A DNA stretch of 64,000 bases, from assembly GCA_033002965.1 (NCBI GenBank), contig JAURVB010008667.1, positions 1 to 64,000 of the forward strand, in the 5' to 3' direction. Made by a program: the position numbers and the translations under genes. Under the pieces are notes generated by a model. The model was not told the origin of the DNA, ran no database searches, and saw only the letters and a list, made by a program, of their open reading frames with translations. Positions 13,740 through 27,024 of this stretch are shown here, in pieces. Every line of letters begins with the position of its first letter. The first letter of the stretch is position 1. The stretch is from Piper betle (Eukaryota > Streptophyta > Magnoliopsida > Piperales > Piperaceae).

Positions 13740-14463
13740 CTTTTGTCAATTAAGATCCAAAGGAAGAGGTTTATATGAAACAACTTCAGGGGTTTTCTTC
13801 AATTGATGGTGCACATTTTGTTTATAAGCTTAAGAAATCGATCCATGTATCGGCTTCGAGTTGTTGAGTCTATCTTAAGGTCATTAAAAATGTATTGTGA
13901 TAATCCCAATGTTGTTATCTTCAATAAAATTAATAAAAGTGAAAATTAAAGTAAACATGTCGATATTAAGTATTTAGCCATTAAAGAAAGCATTAAAACA
14001 AATAAAGTGCTCATCGAAGACATTAGTACTCAATTAATGATTGCGGATCCTTTGACGAAAAATATGTCACTAAAGATGTACAATGACTATGTAACCTGTA
14101 GGGGACTTGTTGAATTTATAGCTTGATATGTGATGTTGAATATATAACATGTTATTTGTTAAAATTCTACTATTTATTTATCTTCTTATTACAAGTGTAT
14201 ATATTATATTGGAGTACAACAAAATTGTTGTACATATATATAATATCTATGTGTCTGGACTGTATAAGCATTGTGGATGGATTCATAATGTTTAAACCAA
14301 ATTGTAGGTTTTTTAAAAGTATTTTACATTATAATACATGGAAGGTAATACTTAACTAAATAGGATTTACCGGTATGATTCATAGATACTACTCTTATTT
14401 TGAAGTATTAATATTTTGAATAATATTATGCATAGCGATTTATATTCGGAGCAAGTGAGAGAA
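13740..14463 (+). pseudogene. 3' remnant of a Ty1/Copia polyprotein
   Basis: Around 13768-13860 the plus strand encodes an EEVYMKQ-like segment and a KLKKS segment, both typical of Copia reverse transcriptase. From about 13890 to 14090 it encodes a decayed RNase H tail, with a CDN segment, a HVDIKY-like segment and an ADPLTK-like segment. The sequence between the RT and RNase H parts is missing and stops interrupt the frame. A purine-rich tract (AGCAAGTGAGAGAA) ends at 14463 and is followed by TGTTAGAATTT, the expected start of a 3' LTR. The copy is non-functional. Confidence 0.7.
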
Positions 14464-14524
14464 TGTTAGAATTTTTATTCTAATTTTATGTGGTCCTCAT
14501 CATTTATAATTTATATATGATTAT
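14464..14524 (+). mobile_element. Start of a Copia 3' LTR, split by a solo LTR
   Basis: The LTR starts with TGTTAGAATT directly after the polypurine tract. It is interrupted after 14524 by the 2987-bp solo LTR and resumes at 17512 or 17517, depending on which target-duplication copy is counted. Its right end could not be located; it lies somewhere within 17517-17900. Confidence 0.55.
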
Positions 14525-17511
14525 TGTAAAACCCACGATTCAAGTTAGGGTTTTATATTCAGAACCGGTCGGGTCGACCGTTATTTTTCGAGTTGAGTCA
14601 GTTTCAGGATACGTGTACCGAGCCGACGCCGGTCGCGTGTATGAGCTATGAGGGTCATGCGTACCCAAGTATATGATGATAACGTCATGAATACAGCAGA
14701 ACAGAATGAGTTATCAGAACATATGAGCAGTATGCCAATGATTTTTTTATTTTTATATATAGTGGATCGTAGAATTAGTTTTAGGCTGTTTACCGCGTTA
14801 GGACGCGTTACGGGCATTTTGGGTGGGTTGATAGTTCTAGAGCATATCGTTATGATTTTTGGTGTTGTTTGATTTTATGGGATTTTTCCCAAATTTTTTT
14901 GGGATTTTTTTACGACTTAAATATTATTTTGACTCGAGTCGGAGACGAGTCAAGTAATATTTACGACCTTGCCACCACACACCCCGTGCCTTTCTTTTCT
15001 TCCCCAAACCAAACCCCGACGCCGCCACTGCGCGTCGCCGCCGCCGCTGCCGCTCGGTCGCCGATCAACCCTGCCTAGCCCCGCCACGGCATCGCCGTGC
15101 CACCCAGACCAGCCCCGGCCGCGGCCAGGCCGCCGCGACGCCGGAATCGCCTCGCCTAGCGTCGCGGCACATTTCGGTCGTGTCACCGATTCCGCCGCCG
15201 GCGACCGTCGCCGCCTCGATCGAGTAGTCGCCTCGACGTCTTCGACCCCCTAGCGGCCTTCCCCGACCGGAGCGGAGGCCATCGCCGCCCTGGCCGGCCG
15301 GATCTAGCGACCCATCGCCGCCGGCCCTGTTTTAGCCGTTGTCCGGCGAGCCGCCACCTCCGTTGGCCGCGTCGACCTCGTAGATGAGTCGGGCTCGCCG
15401 AGCCGGTTCCGAGGGTACCCAACACGACCCCTTTCCGACCAGTAGACGCCGCCGGCGATTGTTGCCGGAAAACCACCGGAAGCCGCCCGAAAACCGCCAG
15501 CAACTGCCGGAATTTCCGGAATTCACTGGAATTCACCGGATCTTCCGCGGGGCTCACCCAGTCGAGCCCGATCGAGCTTCGGACGCCGATGAGAGCCGAA
15601 TTTGAGCTTCGAGACGTGCGACGGAACCCTAGCCGTCGCCGATTGCCGACGACATGAGGTATAATTACCTCCGAATTTATAAGTTAAAGTCTGATGATTG
15701 TTAGCACAACATGCTAGGGTTGATTTATTGATGTGATTGATAGTGATAAGTTACATGATGTGATTAATGACTAATTAGGGATGAAATGATAAGTTACATG
15801 ATGAGATTAAGTGTGAATGAAGGTTCAGCGATCTAATGAGGTAGGAGTCTCAGCATGATAAGTGATCAGGACGTAACTTTGAAAAACACAATAAAATTGG
15901 TATGACTAGGATGAGTTAGAATTATTTAAATTTATGATTATTTAACTGTTGCTGGATGTTGATGATTGAATTGTGATTGATGTTCATTGTGTTTGATGCA
16001 TCATTTAGTTAGCGGGCGTTAGTATTTAGTTTTGATGTGTAGGTACGAAGTAGGAGCTCGCCGCCTAGGCGCGATGACACGTTGGAGCTTCTACCAGGTC
16101 CGTTAGGACTTCTCTCTGATTTTTATGATCTTGTCTATTGTATGTTTGATTTATTGTCTGCAGGACGGGTTAAGTGGCGTTTTATCGGATCCCACTTAAC
16201 TCGGACCATTTAACCGAACATTTTTCGGATTAATAACCCCTCGAGGATGAGATCCCTCGAGGTTGATTTCGAAAACAAGATCTACCACAAGTTGCCTTCG
16301 GGCCTATTATATGAATCCCTACCTAGCCATATATATATGTATATATATATATATATATGTAGTTTTTGCGTTTTCAGTGAGACGAGAGATGGAGAAATCG
16401 ATTGCATGTACCATGCAGAGGATGCCGTGACAGTCAAAGCGGGCTCTGGATTAGTGCCAGCGGACTGTTCCATTCCCGAGGGATCCTGACAACTCCGCGT
16501 TTGAGTTCCTCACACCTGGAGAACGTGGAGGTTTACGGGTACTGTTTAGTACAGCGCATGTCCGGACTTATGGTTCAAAGGGTACTAAAGGCGACTGCCT
16601 GAGAGTACTCGACCTTCGTGCTCAAGGCCAGGAGAAATATGGAGGTAAGGAGAGGGCTTAGGATAAAGTTTCACGAGAAGTACTGAAAAAGAAGTGTTGA
16701 GAGTAGCACAGTACCAGCAGCAGAGCAGTAAGTTCGGGATGCTACCGGGTCTGCAGCCCAGTGGCTCCTCAGTAGTGCCCTTCAGAGTGTTCAAGTGGAG
16801 TATATGATGATTTCTTTCATATGATAGTTTGCTATAGTTATTTTCTTTCGGACCAGTAATGCTTGTTACTGACGTTTTTCTTATATATATGTAGGTGATA
16901 AGCACGAGATGGATGGGTCGGCAAGGACGGAGGAGCAATAAGGTCTTCTGCACACACACATTGGGTGATTGAATGTTTAATGTTTTGTTATGGTGTTATT
17001 TTATACACATGCTATGATTAAATGTTGAGCATGATGATATGATGTGAATGGAATGCTAAGACACGATAATGGAATGCAAAATATGATTAGAGTTGCGCAA
17101 CGGAAGCTTAGTGGGTTGAGACTCAAGTTTCAGAATGAATACGTTATAAATGAGATTCTGTGTGATTGTTAATGCATGCCGATATATTTATATATACATT
17201 ATTTTGATAGGGTGGGCCCATAATTGCACTTTTATGAGAGGCTATGTCAGTTTTACTTCAGAATTTTCATCGATTTTGCTCGTAATTGTGATGGTGTGAA
17301 AATTGGTTGCATGTCATCCATGTAGTATCCTGTTAGGGTTTTATGCATTCACAGATGCATATAGCAAGTTGGATCTTTATAATGGATCGTATCTTCATCT
17401 TAAGACGCCGAGATTGGATCCGCATGAGTTAGTTTCGGGTTAGCCGACCTAACCGGGGCCTGTAACATGCCGGTTCGGTTCACGAGCGTGAACCGGATTT
17501 GGGGTGTTACA
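14525..17511. mobile_element. Solo LTR, Gypsy/chromovirus-like, copy A (2987 bp)
   Basis: The segment starts TGTAAAACCCACG and ends GGGGTGTTACA, so both termini follow the TG...CA rule and form a short inverted repeat. It is flanked by a perfect 5-bp duplication, ATTAT, at 14520-14524 and 17512-17516. No polyprotein lies beside it, so this is a solo LTR left by LTR-LTR recombination. A GC-rich part (about 14990-15650) and a conserved block (16230-16800) match the copy at 22811-25745 closely. Long LTRs starting TGTAAnACCC are usual for Tekay/Del-type chromoviruses; that assignment is inference. Confidence 0.85.
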
Positions 17512-17516
17512 ATTAT

Positions 17517-18455
17517 CTAAATATATTAATTGATGATATAATTAAGGATAGTTATTAATTAGTTGTATAATTAAGAATAATTATTAATTAGTGATACAAT
17601 TATGGATAACTATCATAAGATAGTTATTCCTATAATTTATTGATAAGAGAAATTAAATATGAAAATTTTCATTGAAGTTCCTGATCTTGACAATTTTCTT
17701 TCTCTGTATATCTCACCTTGGAAGTGTAATAAATTGAAAGATTTCAATAGTATTTATGAAAATCATTATGACAAGATATATGATTTAATTATTGTAAATA
17801 TTTATTAAGGAGTTATTGCAAGCTAAAGAAGACGATGTTCAATACGAACATGCACTTTACTGAGTGCTCGAGATAAATAGCAAAATCTTATATTCATATA
17901 TCCAACGTCAACCAGTGGAGACGAGTGAACGATGATAAAACAACATCACATTGCGATGATTTGGACAATAGTACGCTTCTATACCTTAAAACATATGGGC
18001 CTTAGCATAGAATTGTATAATAAAACGATTTACTAGAAAACGAAACAAGGCACGCAACACAAACCAAGTGAAGGCAATTAAAATTAGTATACATTAAGCA
18101 CAAGTTACATGATACGTAAATGCCATTACAATTTCGTATCTTTTTGAAAACCAGACCATGCGTATAATTGAAGATATTGAACAAAACAGTCCGTCCAATG
18201 CTCCAGATATTTGACAATGGACGCTTGATGTTGACTGAAGGATAATGCATAAATAGGTGATGGTAATTGAATAAAACAGGGTACCATTTGCCTTAAAAAA
18301 ACAATGGCATTCCAAACATTTGCAGGTAGTTGAATAAGCAATACCGACGAGTGTATCAACGTCAGCAAGTTAAATAAGAGTTATCGCTTCACTGCAGCTA
18401 CAGCTTTGAGTAGATTTTGTTCCATTGAAAATTTTCGAAGTCACTTCTACATATT
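17517..18455. other. AT-rich spacer downstream of OEP21
   Basis: The first few hundred bases probably continue the interrupted Copia LTR. The rest is AT-rich and unassigned. The open frames on the minus strand at 18002-18368 have no family resemblance that I recognise. Confidence 0.45.
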
Positions 18456-18537
18456 TTTATTCCAATAACAGGCTCATTGAGAGAAGGCTCACTTCTTTGT
18501 GACTAAGAAGACAACTAAGAACTTGATATTTGTAGGA

Positions 18538-20410
18538 TTACAAATAAAATTTTATATTCCACCGTCCTTTCATATCTGCATGTAGGGTCCAGTTATTCTC
18601 TATAATCCGCAGATATGGTACCTGCAAACACCAAAAAAATGACTGAACAAAGAGGTCATGTAATGCTCAAATTAGGAGTAGTACTGGCAAAAGTCGTGGA
18701 CTCTCCAGTTACACAAAGAATGGCATACCTTGTCAAATGCTTCATAACCAACTTTTACGAGTAGGTCTTGGTCCTTTTGGAAGTTTCTAATACCGCAACT
18801 TAATTCAGCTGCACCCCTTGAAAATGTCTGAAATGACAATGTTGATGTCAGAAGCCATTGTACTTTTTTTAAAAAAATTTCTTAAATGATTCAAGGTCAT
18901 AATAACCGAAATTGATGAATAAAACAACAATATTTGAGTGAGGGAATTAACATGCTGGAAATGAAATCCTGCTTTCAATCTCTCATATTTTTAAGCACAA
19001 AAGGGGGAATCTACAAATGCGAGCTAAAAAGAAAAATATGGTGTGCCATTTTGAATGATGAACGAACATTTCCTGAATGAAAAGACTGATGTTCTGCCAT
19101 TTCTGGTTGTAGAACTTCTATAACAACTTAATTAACATTCTTACCTTTCACACAAGTAAAAGAGCTCAAAGAATCGCAGATAAGGTGCAATAGATTATAG
19201 TCAACAAACACCCACCACCACGGATGGTAGAAGCAGGCTTGGGAACTTAAAAATTAGCAATTCCCATTGAAGGAATCATTTCTGGCTTCACAATATCGAT
19301 ATGGAAAAATTCACAAAAGAAGAGATAGCAAAGGGCACATGCTTATAATTTGGTGAAAAAATATTGATGACCAAAAAATAAATCAAGCATCTGACTAGCC
19401 GGATTAATTTTGTTTCCTCTAAAATTTAACTTCTAAAATGCCTTATATATTATTTTTGGTCTCATCCAATCGACTCTTCTTCCACCTCATCTCAAAATGA
19501 GTCGGGAACATAGATTCCATTCAGCCATTCTTCAACATAATAGACCATACAAGGATCAATTCGTTAAACACCAAATGAGCTAGAATTTATTAAGTGATAC
19601 CTTATGTGCATCAGAACCTGAACTGATATTCATAATAATAGAAGTGAACTCAGCTGTAGCAACAATGCTTCTTCTAGTCATTGGAGCAAAAGCAAGTTCT
19701 GAAAAATGTAACGTCTGCAGACTGCATACATGCAACATAAACAATTAAATACCATGGTACCTCCGTGAGATCTCTATCAACTTCATGGCTTGCCTTGAGA
19801 CTAAAGCTAAGAAGATCATCCGACGTGATGGGAAACGACTTCTTCCCATAAGCTCTATACTTGAGTCTCCCGTTATCTCCACACACAACCCCAAAACCAG
19901 TGTCGGCAGAAAACTAAACCAAAGAAACCCATTCAACAAACAAGGGCAAAACCTTTACATCAGAACCAGTAAAAGATATGGATTGAACGTACAGTCAAGC
20001 TTAGGTACCTGCGGAAAGAACGTCCTAATAATCAACGCCAGACTAGTCGGCTTTCCAACAGAAGTATCAAGCTCCCCATGCACCTGAAAACCCAAAATAC
20101 TCTCAACTTCAAACATATAACCACTCAAAGAACCTCTTTTTAGAATCAAATGCCATTTAAAACTCATTTTGACAGCGCCAACAACTGGACCAACAACAAA
20201 AAAGACGGATACTTTTCGCCTCGCCGGAACGATATTAGCACAAGTATAATGAAAAACAAAATCCCAACAAAAAAAACTATAAGGAGAAGGAGAAGAAGAA
20301 AAAGTATGGGAAGGGACCTGGCAGTGGATGTCGGGGAAGAGGGGGAACTTCTCCTTGGCGTGGATGCGGAGGGCTTTGGCGCCACCGTCGAATCGAAGAG
20401 ATGTCTCCAT
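18538..20410 (-). CDS. OEP21: Outer envelope pore protein 21 (chloroplast anion channel)
   Basis: OEP21 is a beta-barrel, ATP-modulated, rectifying anion channel of the plastid outer envelope that passes phosphorylated carbohydrates. Five coding exons are readable: 20318-20410, 20009-20083, 19761-19913, 18729-18827 and 18538-18621. Together they encode 167 residues, close to the family length. The start METSLRF...[13 protein letters not shown], the central GELDT segment and the C-terminal [20 protein letters not shown] are family hallmarks. Every exon junction keeps phase 0 and all borders are GT-AG. There is no signal peptide, as expected for an outer-envelope barrel. AATAAA occurs on the minus strand about 77 bases after the stop (18456-18461). 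Intron 3 is 933 bp and contains an exon-like segment at 19601-19698. The gene looks intact and lies next to the ribophorin I pseudogene. Confidence 0.93.
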
Positions 20411-20482
20411 TTTCTTCCCCTCTCCAAAACCCTTGTGCTCAACCTCCTCCCTCTCCTACTTCTTGGTTTTATCCTGATTTAG

Positions 20483-21878
20483 TCTTTGTCAAGAAAATAT
20501 ATATTCATTTTTTTCAATTTTTTTATGTTTACTTTTTTATTTTTTGTACCATGTTAACCAATTAGAAAATAATATATTGAAACTTTTTAAAATTTTGTGA
20601 ATTGAAAGTATTGCTATAGTTTCATTACTCATTTACCTGAGGTGCGTAACATAATATGCCAAATATATTTATTTGTTTGAGTTAGGTTTATCAAATTTAC
20701 TAGCAATGCTACTTTTGAATCAATTAATAAAAGCTCTCAATATTACAATATTATTAATGTTATTTATATATTTAAAAAAATTTTAATGACATTTAATCTG
20801 TAAAGATCAATTCCAATTGAATAAGATTTCTTGATATTATTACTAAATACGTACTTTAATTTTTAAAATTGTAAAATTATGTACAATTAGCGATATATGA
20901 CGAAATTTGACAACTTTCCTCTTCATCGTTAATTACGTAGACATAGATAGTTAAAAATTGTTTGGTGGTTGGCTGGATGAGGACGGCCATGGCATCGTGG
21001 ATCACAATTAGGGTTGTTTGCACATCAAATCAAATTGAGGCTGGACTTCAAATGTTTGAGTAAAGTTCAAAAAAATCTTTGAATAAGATAAAGATTAATT
21101 AAACTAAGTTGAACAGGTATATGCTTTCAAATTATGTATAATTATAATTAAAAGAAATCGTCTATACATTTAGGGAGCATATAATTGGTAGAAAATTAGC
21201 AAGAACGCCATACTAAAAAAACGTCCTTCATGATGTATAAAGTCAAACACAATCGTCACCATGCTGGCAACAAATTCTCATCGATCCTCTACGCTTAAAG
21301 TGCTCATAATTTCTCTTTGCGGGACATTGAACTCATATTGGGTACATGTGATTGTCCTAAAAGTATATATATAAAAAGTAAAATTTAGTGGTTAAAAATT
21401 TTCTTGTATTTAAATATTTAAAAATTAGTCAAAAGAAATTAATCAACAATAATATTTTCTTGTAAATAATATTTTAAAAAAAACAGAAACATTTCATTTT
21501 CATATTATTTGATTACTATCAAAACATATAAAAATTTTTTAAAAAATTTCCATGCTATTTTATTTCATTGTATTTTTATTTATACTATTTTCATGTCAAC
21601 ATCATATATATTATTCTTGGTATTGGTGTTAGGAAAATATTACTTTAGAAGTACGCGTGAAAAGGGCAATTATCTGTAGACAATTGGGTAGATGAGTATT
21701 GAGTTCATCTTTTTCTCTATCATCTTCCATTATACACTCCATTGGAACATGAATCACATGCACAATACAGAGTGCCCGCAACACAAATGAACAATCCACA
21801 TTAATCAATGTCCTAACATAAGTGCATCATCGTTTAAATCTTTAACAAACTACACAAAAACGAACCTTACCAAATGTT
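20483..21878. other. AT-rich intergenic region upstream of OEP21
   Basis: This stretch should hold the OEP21 promoter, but I could not place a convincing TATA box among the many AT runs. I see no gene or clear repeat in the rest. Confidence 0.45.
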
Positions 21879-22406
21879 TGTTGAGAAAAATTCAAAATTG
21901 GAGATCAACAACAATGAATATAAGATGAGAAAATAATGTCTCAGAAATAAAATAAAACAAAATAAAAAAGTAGAGATTTAACGTGGAAAACTCTCATTTC
22001 TCGAGAGTCAAAAACTATGGGACCACAACGAATAATCCACTACTTCAATTAAAGATTACAACCATCAAATATATAAATATGTATAAGAAAATTACTCACC
22101 CAACCCTTACAATTGAGATCTCCAAGATTTCTCTTCTCTCAAGACTTGTATATGATTACATTGGTGAATAAGATTTCTCTCTTTTTATCTCTATACCCCT
22201 TTCTATTTTATCTCTCACATTTTGTCTTCTCTTGTCTTGGCCTACCTTAGAATGAGGCAAATGAGTTTCTATTTATAGAGATGGTTTAAGGCCTTACATC
22301 TTCATGAAAAAACAAACAGCCACCTCTCTTTGTATTCCGAGATTCCTTTAATATTCTGAGTGTGACAATGAACTACATATCATTAATATAATCACATATA
22401 TTAATA
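21879..22406 (-). repeat. 3' LTR of the defective Copia-family element
   Basis: This 528-bp repeat begins TGTTGAGAAAAATTC on the plus strand and matches the LTR at 33353-33880 in length and order of motifs. Its right terminus is mutated from TTAACA to TTAATA. Confidence 0.75.
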
Positions 22407-22810
22407 ATCTCCCACTTGGAATCCAATTGGAACACTCCAGTCCAAATTCTTCCTCCACTTATTCGTTGCATAAGTCCATCATCTGCATGTTAGTGCAAAT
22501 TTCCTCCGTAGCTTTCTACACAGGAGGACACCCCCTTATATAGAACCTTCGTGTTTATCTACAACTCCGGACAGATCTCATGCACGTCTCCAAGAACCTG
22601 CATCTGATGTTGGCATCCATATCTCCACGTAGAAAAGGCATATCTCCATGTCAATCATGCATATCTTCTAGAGTTAGTTGCAACTAACCTCCACTGTTGG
22701 CTAAAGATTGATTTCAATCTCCATCGAAATCATCTTCATCTTTATCGGCAAAATCTCCTCAAGCATATCCTTCAATGCATACTGGCTGCATGGTTGAACC
22801 ATCTTGTTCT

Positions 22811-25745
22811 TGTAAAACCCACGATTCAAGTCAGGGTTTTATATTCAGAACCGGTCAGTTCGACCGTTATTTTCGAGTCGAGTCAGTTTCAGAACACGTG
22901 TACTGAGCCGACGCCGGTCTCGTGTATGAGCCATGAGGGTCATGTGTACCCAAGTATATGATGATAACGCCATGAACACAGCAGAAAAGAATGAGTTATC
23001 AGAATATATGAGAGTATGCAGTTCATTTTTTTATTATGATATATAATGGATCGTAGAATTAGTTTTAGGTCGTTTATCGCGTTAGGACGCGTTACGAGCA
23101 TTTTGGGTGGGTTGATAGTTCTAGAGCATATCATTATGATTTTTTTGGTGTTGTTTGAATTTTGTGGGATTTTTCCCAAATTTTTTTGGAATTTTTTACG
23201 ACTTAAATATTATTTTGACTCGAGTCGGAGACGAGTCAAGTAATATTTACGAGTTTGCCACCACACACACCCTCGACCTTTCCTTTCTTCTTTCCCAAAC
23301 CCTTGCCATGCGCCGCGACTACGCATGCCGCCGTCGCTGCCATGGACGCCCGCCCGGCCGCCGATCGTCGCCCCCTAGCTCGGCCACGACGTTGTCGTGC
23401 CGCCCCGACCAGCCCCGGCCGCTGCCAGGCCGTCGTGACGCCGGAATCGCCGTGCCTAGCGCCGCGGCCAAGCTTCAGTCGCGTCGCCGATTTCACCGCC
23501 GGCGACTATCGCCGCCACGATCAGGGGGTCGCCTCAGCACCACCGACCGCCCAGTGACCTTCCCCGACCGGAACGGAGGCCAGCGCCGCCCAGATCGGCC
23601 GGATTCTTCTCCCATCGCCGCCGCTCTGTTTTATGCTTTTTCCGGCGAGCTATTACCTCCGTTGGTCGTGTCGACCTCGTAGATGAGTCGGGCTCGCCGA
23701 GCCGGTTCCAAGGGCACCCAACACGACCACTTTCCGGCCAGTAGACGCCGCCGGCGACTATCGCCGGAAAATCGCCGGAAGCTACTAGAAAACCGCCGAA
23801 AACCGTCGAAAAACCGGAATTTCTGGAATTCGCCGAAATTCACCGGATCTTCCGCGGGGCTCACCCAGTCGAGCCCGATTGAACGTCGGACGCCGGGGAG
23901 CGCCGAATTCGAGCTCCGAGACATGCGACGGAACCCTAGCCGTCGCCGATTGCCGACGATGTGAGGTATAATTACCTCCAATTTGATTATTTAAATTGAT
24001 GATTATTAGCATAGCATGGTAGGACTGATTATTTATCATGATAATGCCTAATTACTGATGAAGTAATGATGGTATGATTTGAGGAATTGTAAATGAATAG
24101 TAAGTGAGCTAATGAGATAAAATGAGTTGGAGCATGATAAGTGATCATGATGTAATTTAGAGAAACAGAATAAAGTATAGTATGAATAGTTTGAGTTAGG
24201 ATTATTCTCTTTTATGATTATTTGACTATGATGGATGATTATTATGCCGTGTGTGGTATTCATTAATTTTGATGCATCATGTAGTTAGAGGGCGTTAGTA
24301 TTTAGTTTTGATGTGTAGGTACGGAGTAGGAGCTCGCCGCCTAGACGCGATGACACGCTTGGAGCTTCTACCAGGTCCGTTTAGGACTCGTCTGTTTTAC
24401 TCTTTTCTATTGTATGTTTGTTTTAATGCCTACAGGACGAGTTAAGTGGCGCTTTATCGGATCCCACTTAACTCGGGCCATTTAACCGCATAGTTTTCCG
24501 GATTAATAACCCCTCAAGGATGAGATCCCTCGAGGATGATTTCGAAAACAAGATCCACCACAAGTTGCCTTCGGGCCTATTATATAATTCCCTACCCAGC
24601 CCTATATATATATGTAGTTTTCGCGTTTTCAGTGAGACGAGAGATGGAGAAATCGACTGCACGTACCATGCAGAGGATGCCGTGACAGTCAAAGCGGGCT
24701 CTGGATTAGTGCCAGTGGACTGTTCCATTCCCGAGGGATCCTGACAACTCCGCGTTTGAGTTCCTCACACCCGGAGAACGTGGAGGTTTACGGGTACTGT
24801 TTAGTACAGCGTATGTCCGGACTTGTGGTTCAAAGGGTACTAAAGGCGACTGCCTGAGAGTACTCGGCCTTCGTGCTCAAGGCCAGGAGAAATATGGAGG
24901 TAAGGAGAGGGCTTAGGATAAAGTTTCACGAGAAGTACTGAAAAAGAAGTGCCGAGAGCGGCACAGTACCAGCAGCAGATCAGTAAGTTCGGGATGCTAC
25001 CGGGTCTGCAGCCCAGTGGCTCCTCAGTAGTGCCCTTCAGAGTGTTCACGTGGAGTATATGTTGTTTTCTTTCATACGAGAGTTTGCTCTCATAGCCAGT
25101 TTGTTATAGTTATTTTCTTTTCGGACCAGTAACGCTTGTTACTGACGTTTTTCCTATATATATGTAGGTGATAAGCACGAGATGGATGTGCCGGCCAGGA
25201 CGGAGGAGCAATAAGGTCTTCTGCACACACACATTGGGTGATTGAATGTTTAATGTTTTGTTTATGATGTTATTTTATAAACATGTTATGATTAAATATT
25301 TGAGGCATGACAATGACATGAAATGAAATGATAAGAGTAGCGCAGCAAAAGTGTGATGGGTTAGGACCCAAAGTTCAGAGAATGATGAATATAGTAGATT
25401 AGAAGTCTGTGTGAATGCTAGTGTTGCTATGCGTATATATGTTTGAATATATGATTTTGACAGGGTGGCCCCTAATTGTATTTTTAGGGGAAATTCTATC
25501 CCTTTCGTTTTAGAATTTTTACTAATTTTGATTGTAATTGTGTTGGTGTGAAAATTGGTTGCATGTCATCCATGTAGTATCTTGTTAGGGTTTTATGCAT
25601 TCATACATACATATAGCAAGTTGGATCTTCATCTTAAGACACCGAGATTGGATCCGCACGAGTTAGGTTCGGGTTAGCCGACCTAACCGGGGCCTGTAAC
25701 ATGCCGGTTTGGTTCACGAGTGTGAACCGGATTTGGGGTGTTACA
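22811..25745. mobile_element. Solo LTR, Gypsy/chromovirus-like, copy B (2935 bp)
   Basis: It starts TGTAAAACCCACG, ends GGGGTGTTACA and has a perfect 5-bp duplication, GTTCT, at 22806-22810 and 25746-25750. It is colinear with copy A (14525-17511) over its whole length, with small indels such as a shorter TA run near 24604. It inserted into the defective Copia element and is therefore younger than that element. Confidence 0.85.
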
Positions 25746-26715
25746 GTTCTAACCTAACCAGTCTTGGCCAACGGTCTCCTCTCTTTAGGCGCTTCTAGTA
25801 AACTGCATGCCCCAAATATCGACATTGCGGCACTGCTCGACAACTTGACCCAAATATCATAATCCTAGTAATTTGCTTGATCACGTCCACGTACCCATGC
25901 TCGCCCACGTACCGCTACGCTACTCATCTTGGTACGCTCGATCTTCAACCTCACTCTGCCGATATGCGCCCATTGCTGCTCGGCCCGGTGTTCGGTCATC
26001 ACACCTCTCGAACTCGCAACCTGGAACCCCATATGCCTCCGAGGTTTCCTCTTGTTGATATACTGACATGCTCGATACAATTATTGATCATAACGTCGAT
26101 ACACTCCATCAAGTACCAGTATTCTGCTCATTCCAAATCCTAGAACTCGCTAGTACGCCTTGGTCACCTAACACGCTCCATGCACCTCAGCTTGATCTTT
26201 GCCTCCAACTCTAACACGGATTAACACTAGTAAGTTGTTTCCACTACTCGGATAGCACCGACTATCCATCTTGGATGCTAGATGACTAGGAACAACCGCC
26301 AAACCCTAGCTCCTAGCGCGTCCCACAACTATTGCTATGACAATCCTCCCCCACTAATGAGACCTGATGTCCTCATCAAAGGGTGCCTGCCCAGTACTTC
26401 TTGATCTTGCTCTTCAATTGCCATAAGTCCCACTCCTTTTCCCGGCTAGCCGTGCTTCTCGGTTCTCCTTTCCACTTGTTTTATAGAACCTCCCTTTTTG
26501 GTGGCAACTTCACCAACTCTCATGTATGATTATTCTCTAATGATGGCACCTCATCCTTTATGGGTAACTCCCACTTAAGATGAGCTTTATCACTCATGGC
26601 TTTATCGTAAGACTCTGGTTCTCCTGCATCAGTATACGAGCTCCATCTGATCCTTTGAAGTCCCCAGGTTAATATGCCTAAGTACTCCAAAAAATCCTCC
26701 CTACCTTTTCCCAAA

Positions 26716-27024
26716 TTATTGCCAGACAGTAAGAGGAGCTCTCTTTAGATGAGCTCTCCTCACATTGGCCAAATCTTTATAGAAAATTTTGAGAAAACTA
26801 ACATGAAAAACTTGGTGAAGCTTGTACACCTGTACCTTCTCCACCACACAATGACTATCATACATTTGCACCAATACCCGATGCACTTTGATACGACTAA
26901 TTTTCTCCCAAATCAGTGGCATGAGCTTCAGCTTTACTTTGTCCCCCATGCTGAATGACAATGCCCTCCTTGTCAGGTCCGGATATCTCTTCATTCTACT
27001 CGTTGGCCCGGCCAATGAATCCAC
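26716..27024 (-). pseudogene. Ty3/Gypsy integrase C-terminal fragment
   Basis: The minus strand encodes a GDKVKLKL-like segment followed by YKLHQVFHVSFLK, which resembles the C-terminal end of plant Gypsy integrases just upstream of the chromodomain or polyprotein end. The rest of the Gypsy polyprotein is absent. It lies inside a Copia-derived element, so it was either inserted or captured. Confidence 0.65.

Noticed and set aside
15183..15557. 124-residue open frame on the minus strand
   Set aside because: It lies inside the solo LTR, and the GC-rich composition explains the open frame.
19955..20410. 151-residue open frame starting at the OEP21 start codon
   Set aside because: It reads through the first two introns. 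The spliced model fits the family, whereas the read-through part does not.
23155..23682. 175-residue open frame
   Set aside because: It lies inside the solo LTR at 22811-25745 and is not preserved as an open frame at the matching place in the other copy.
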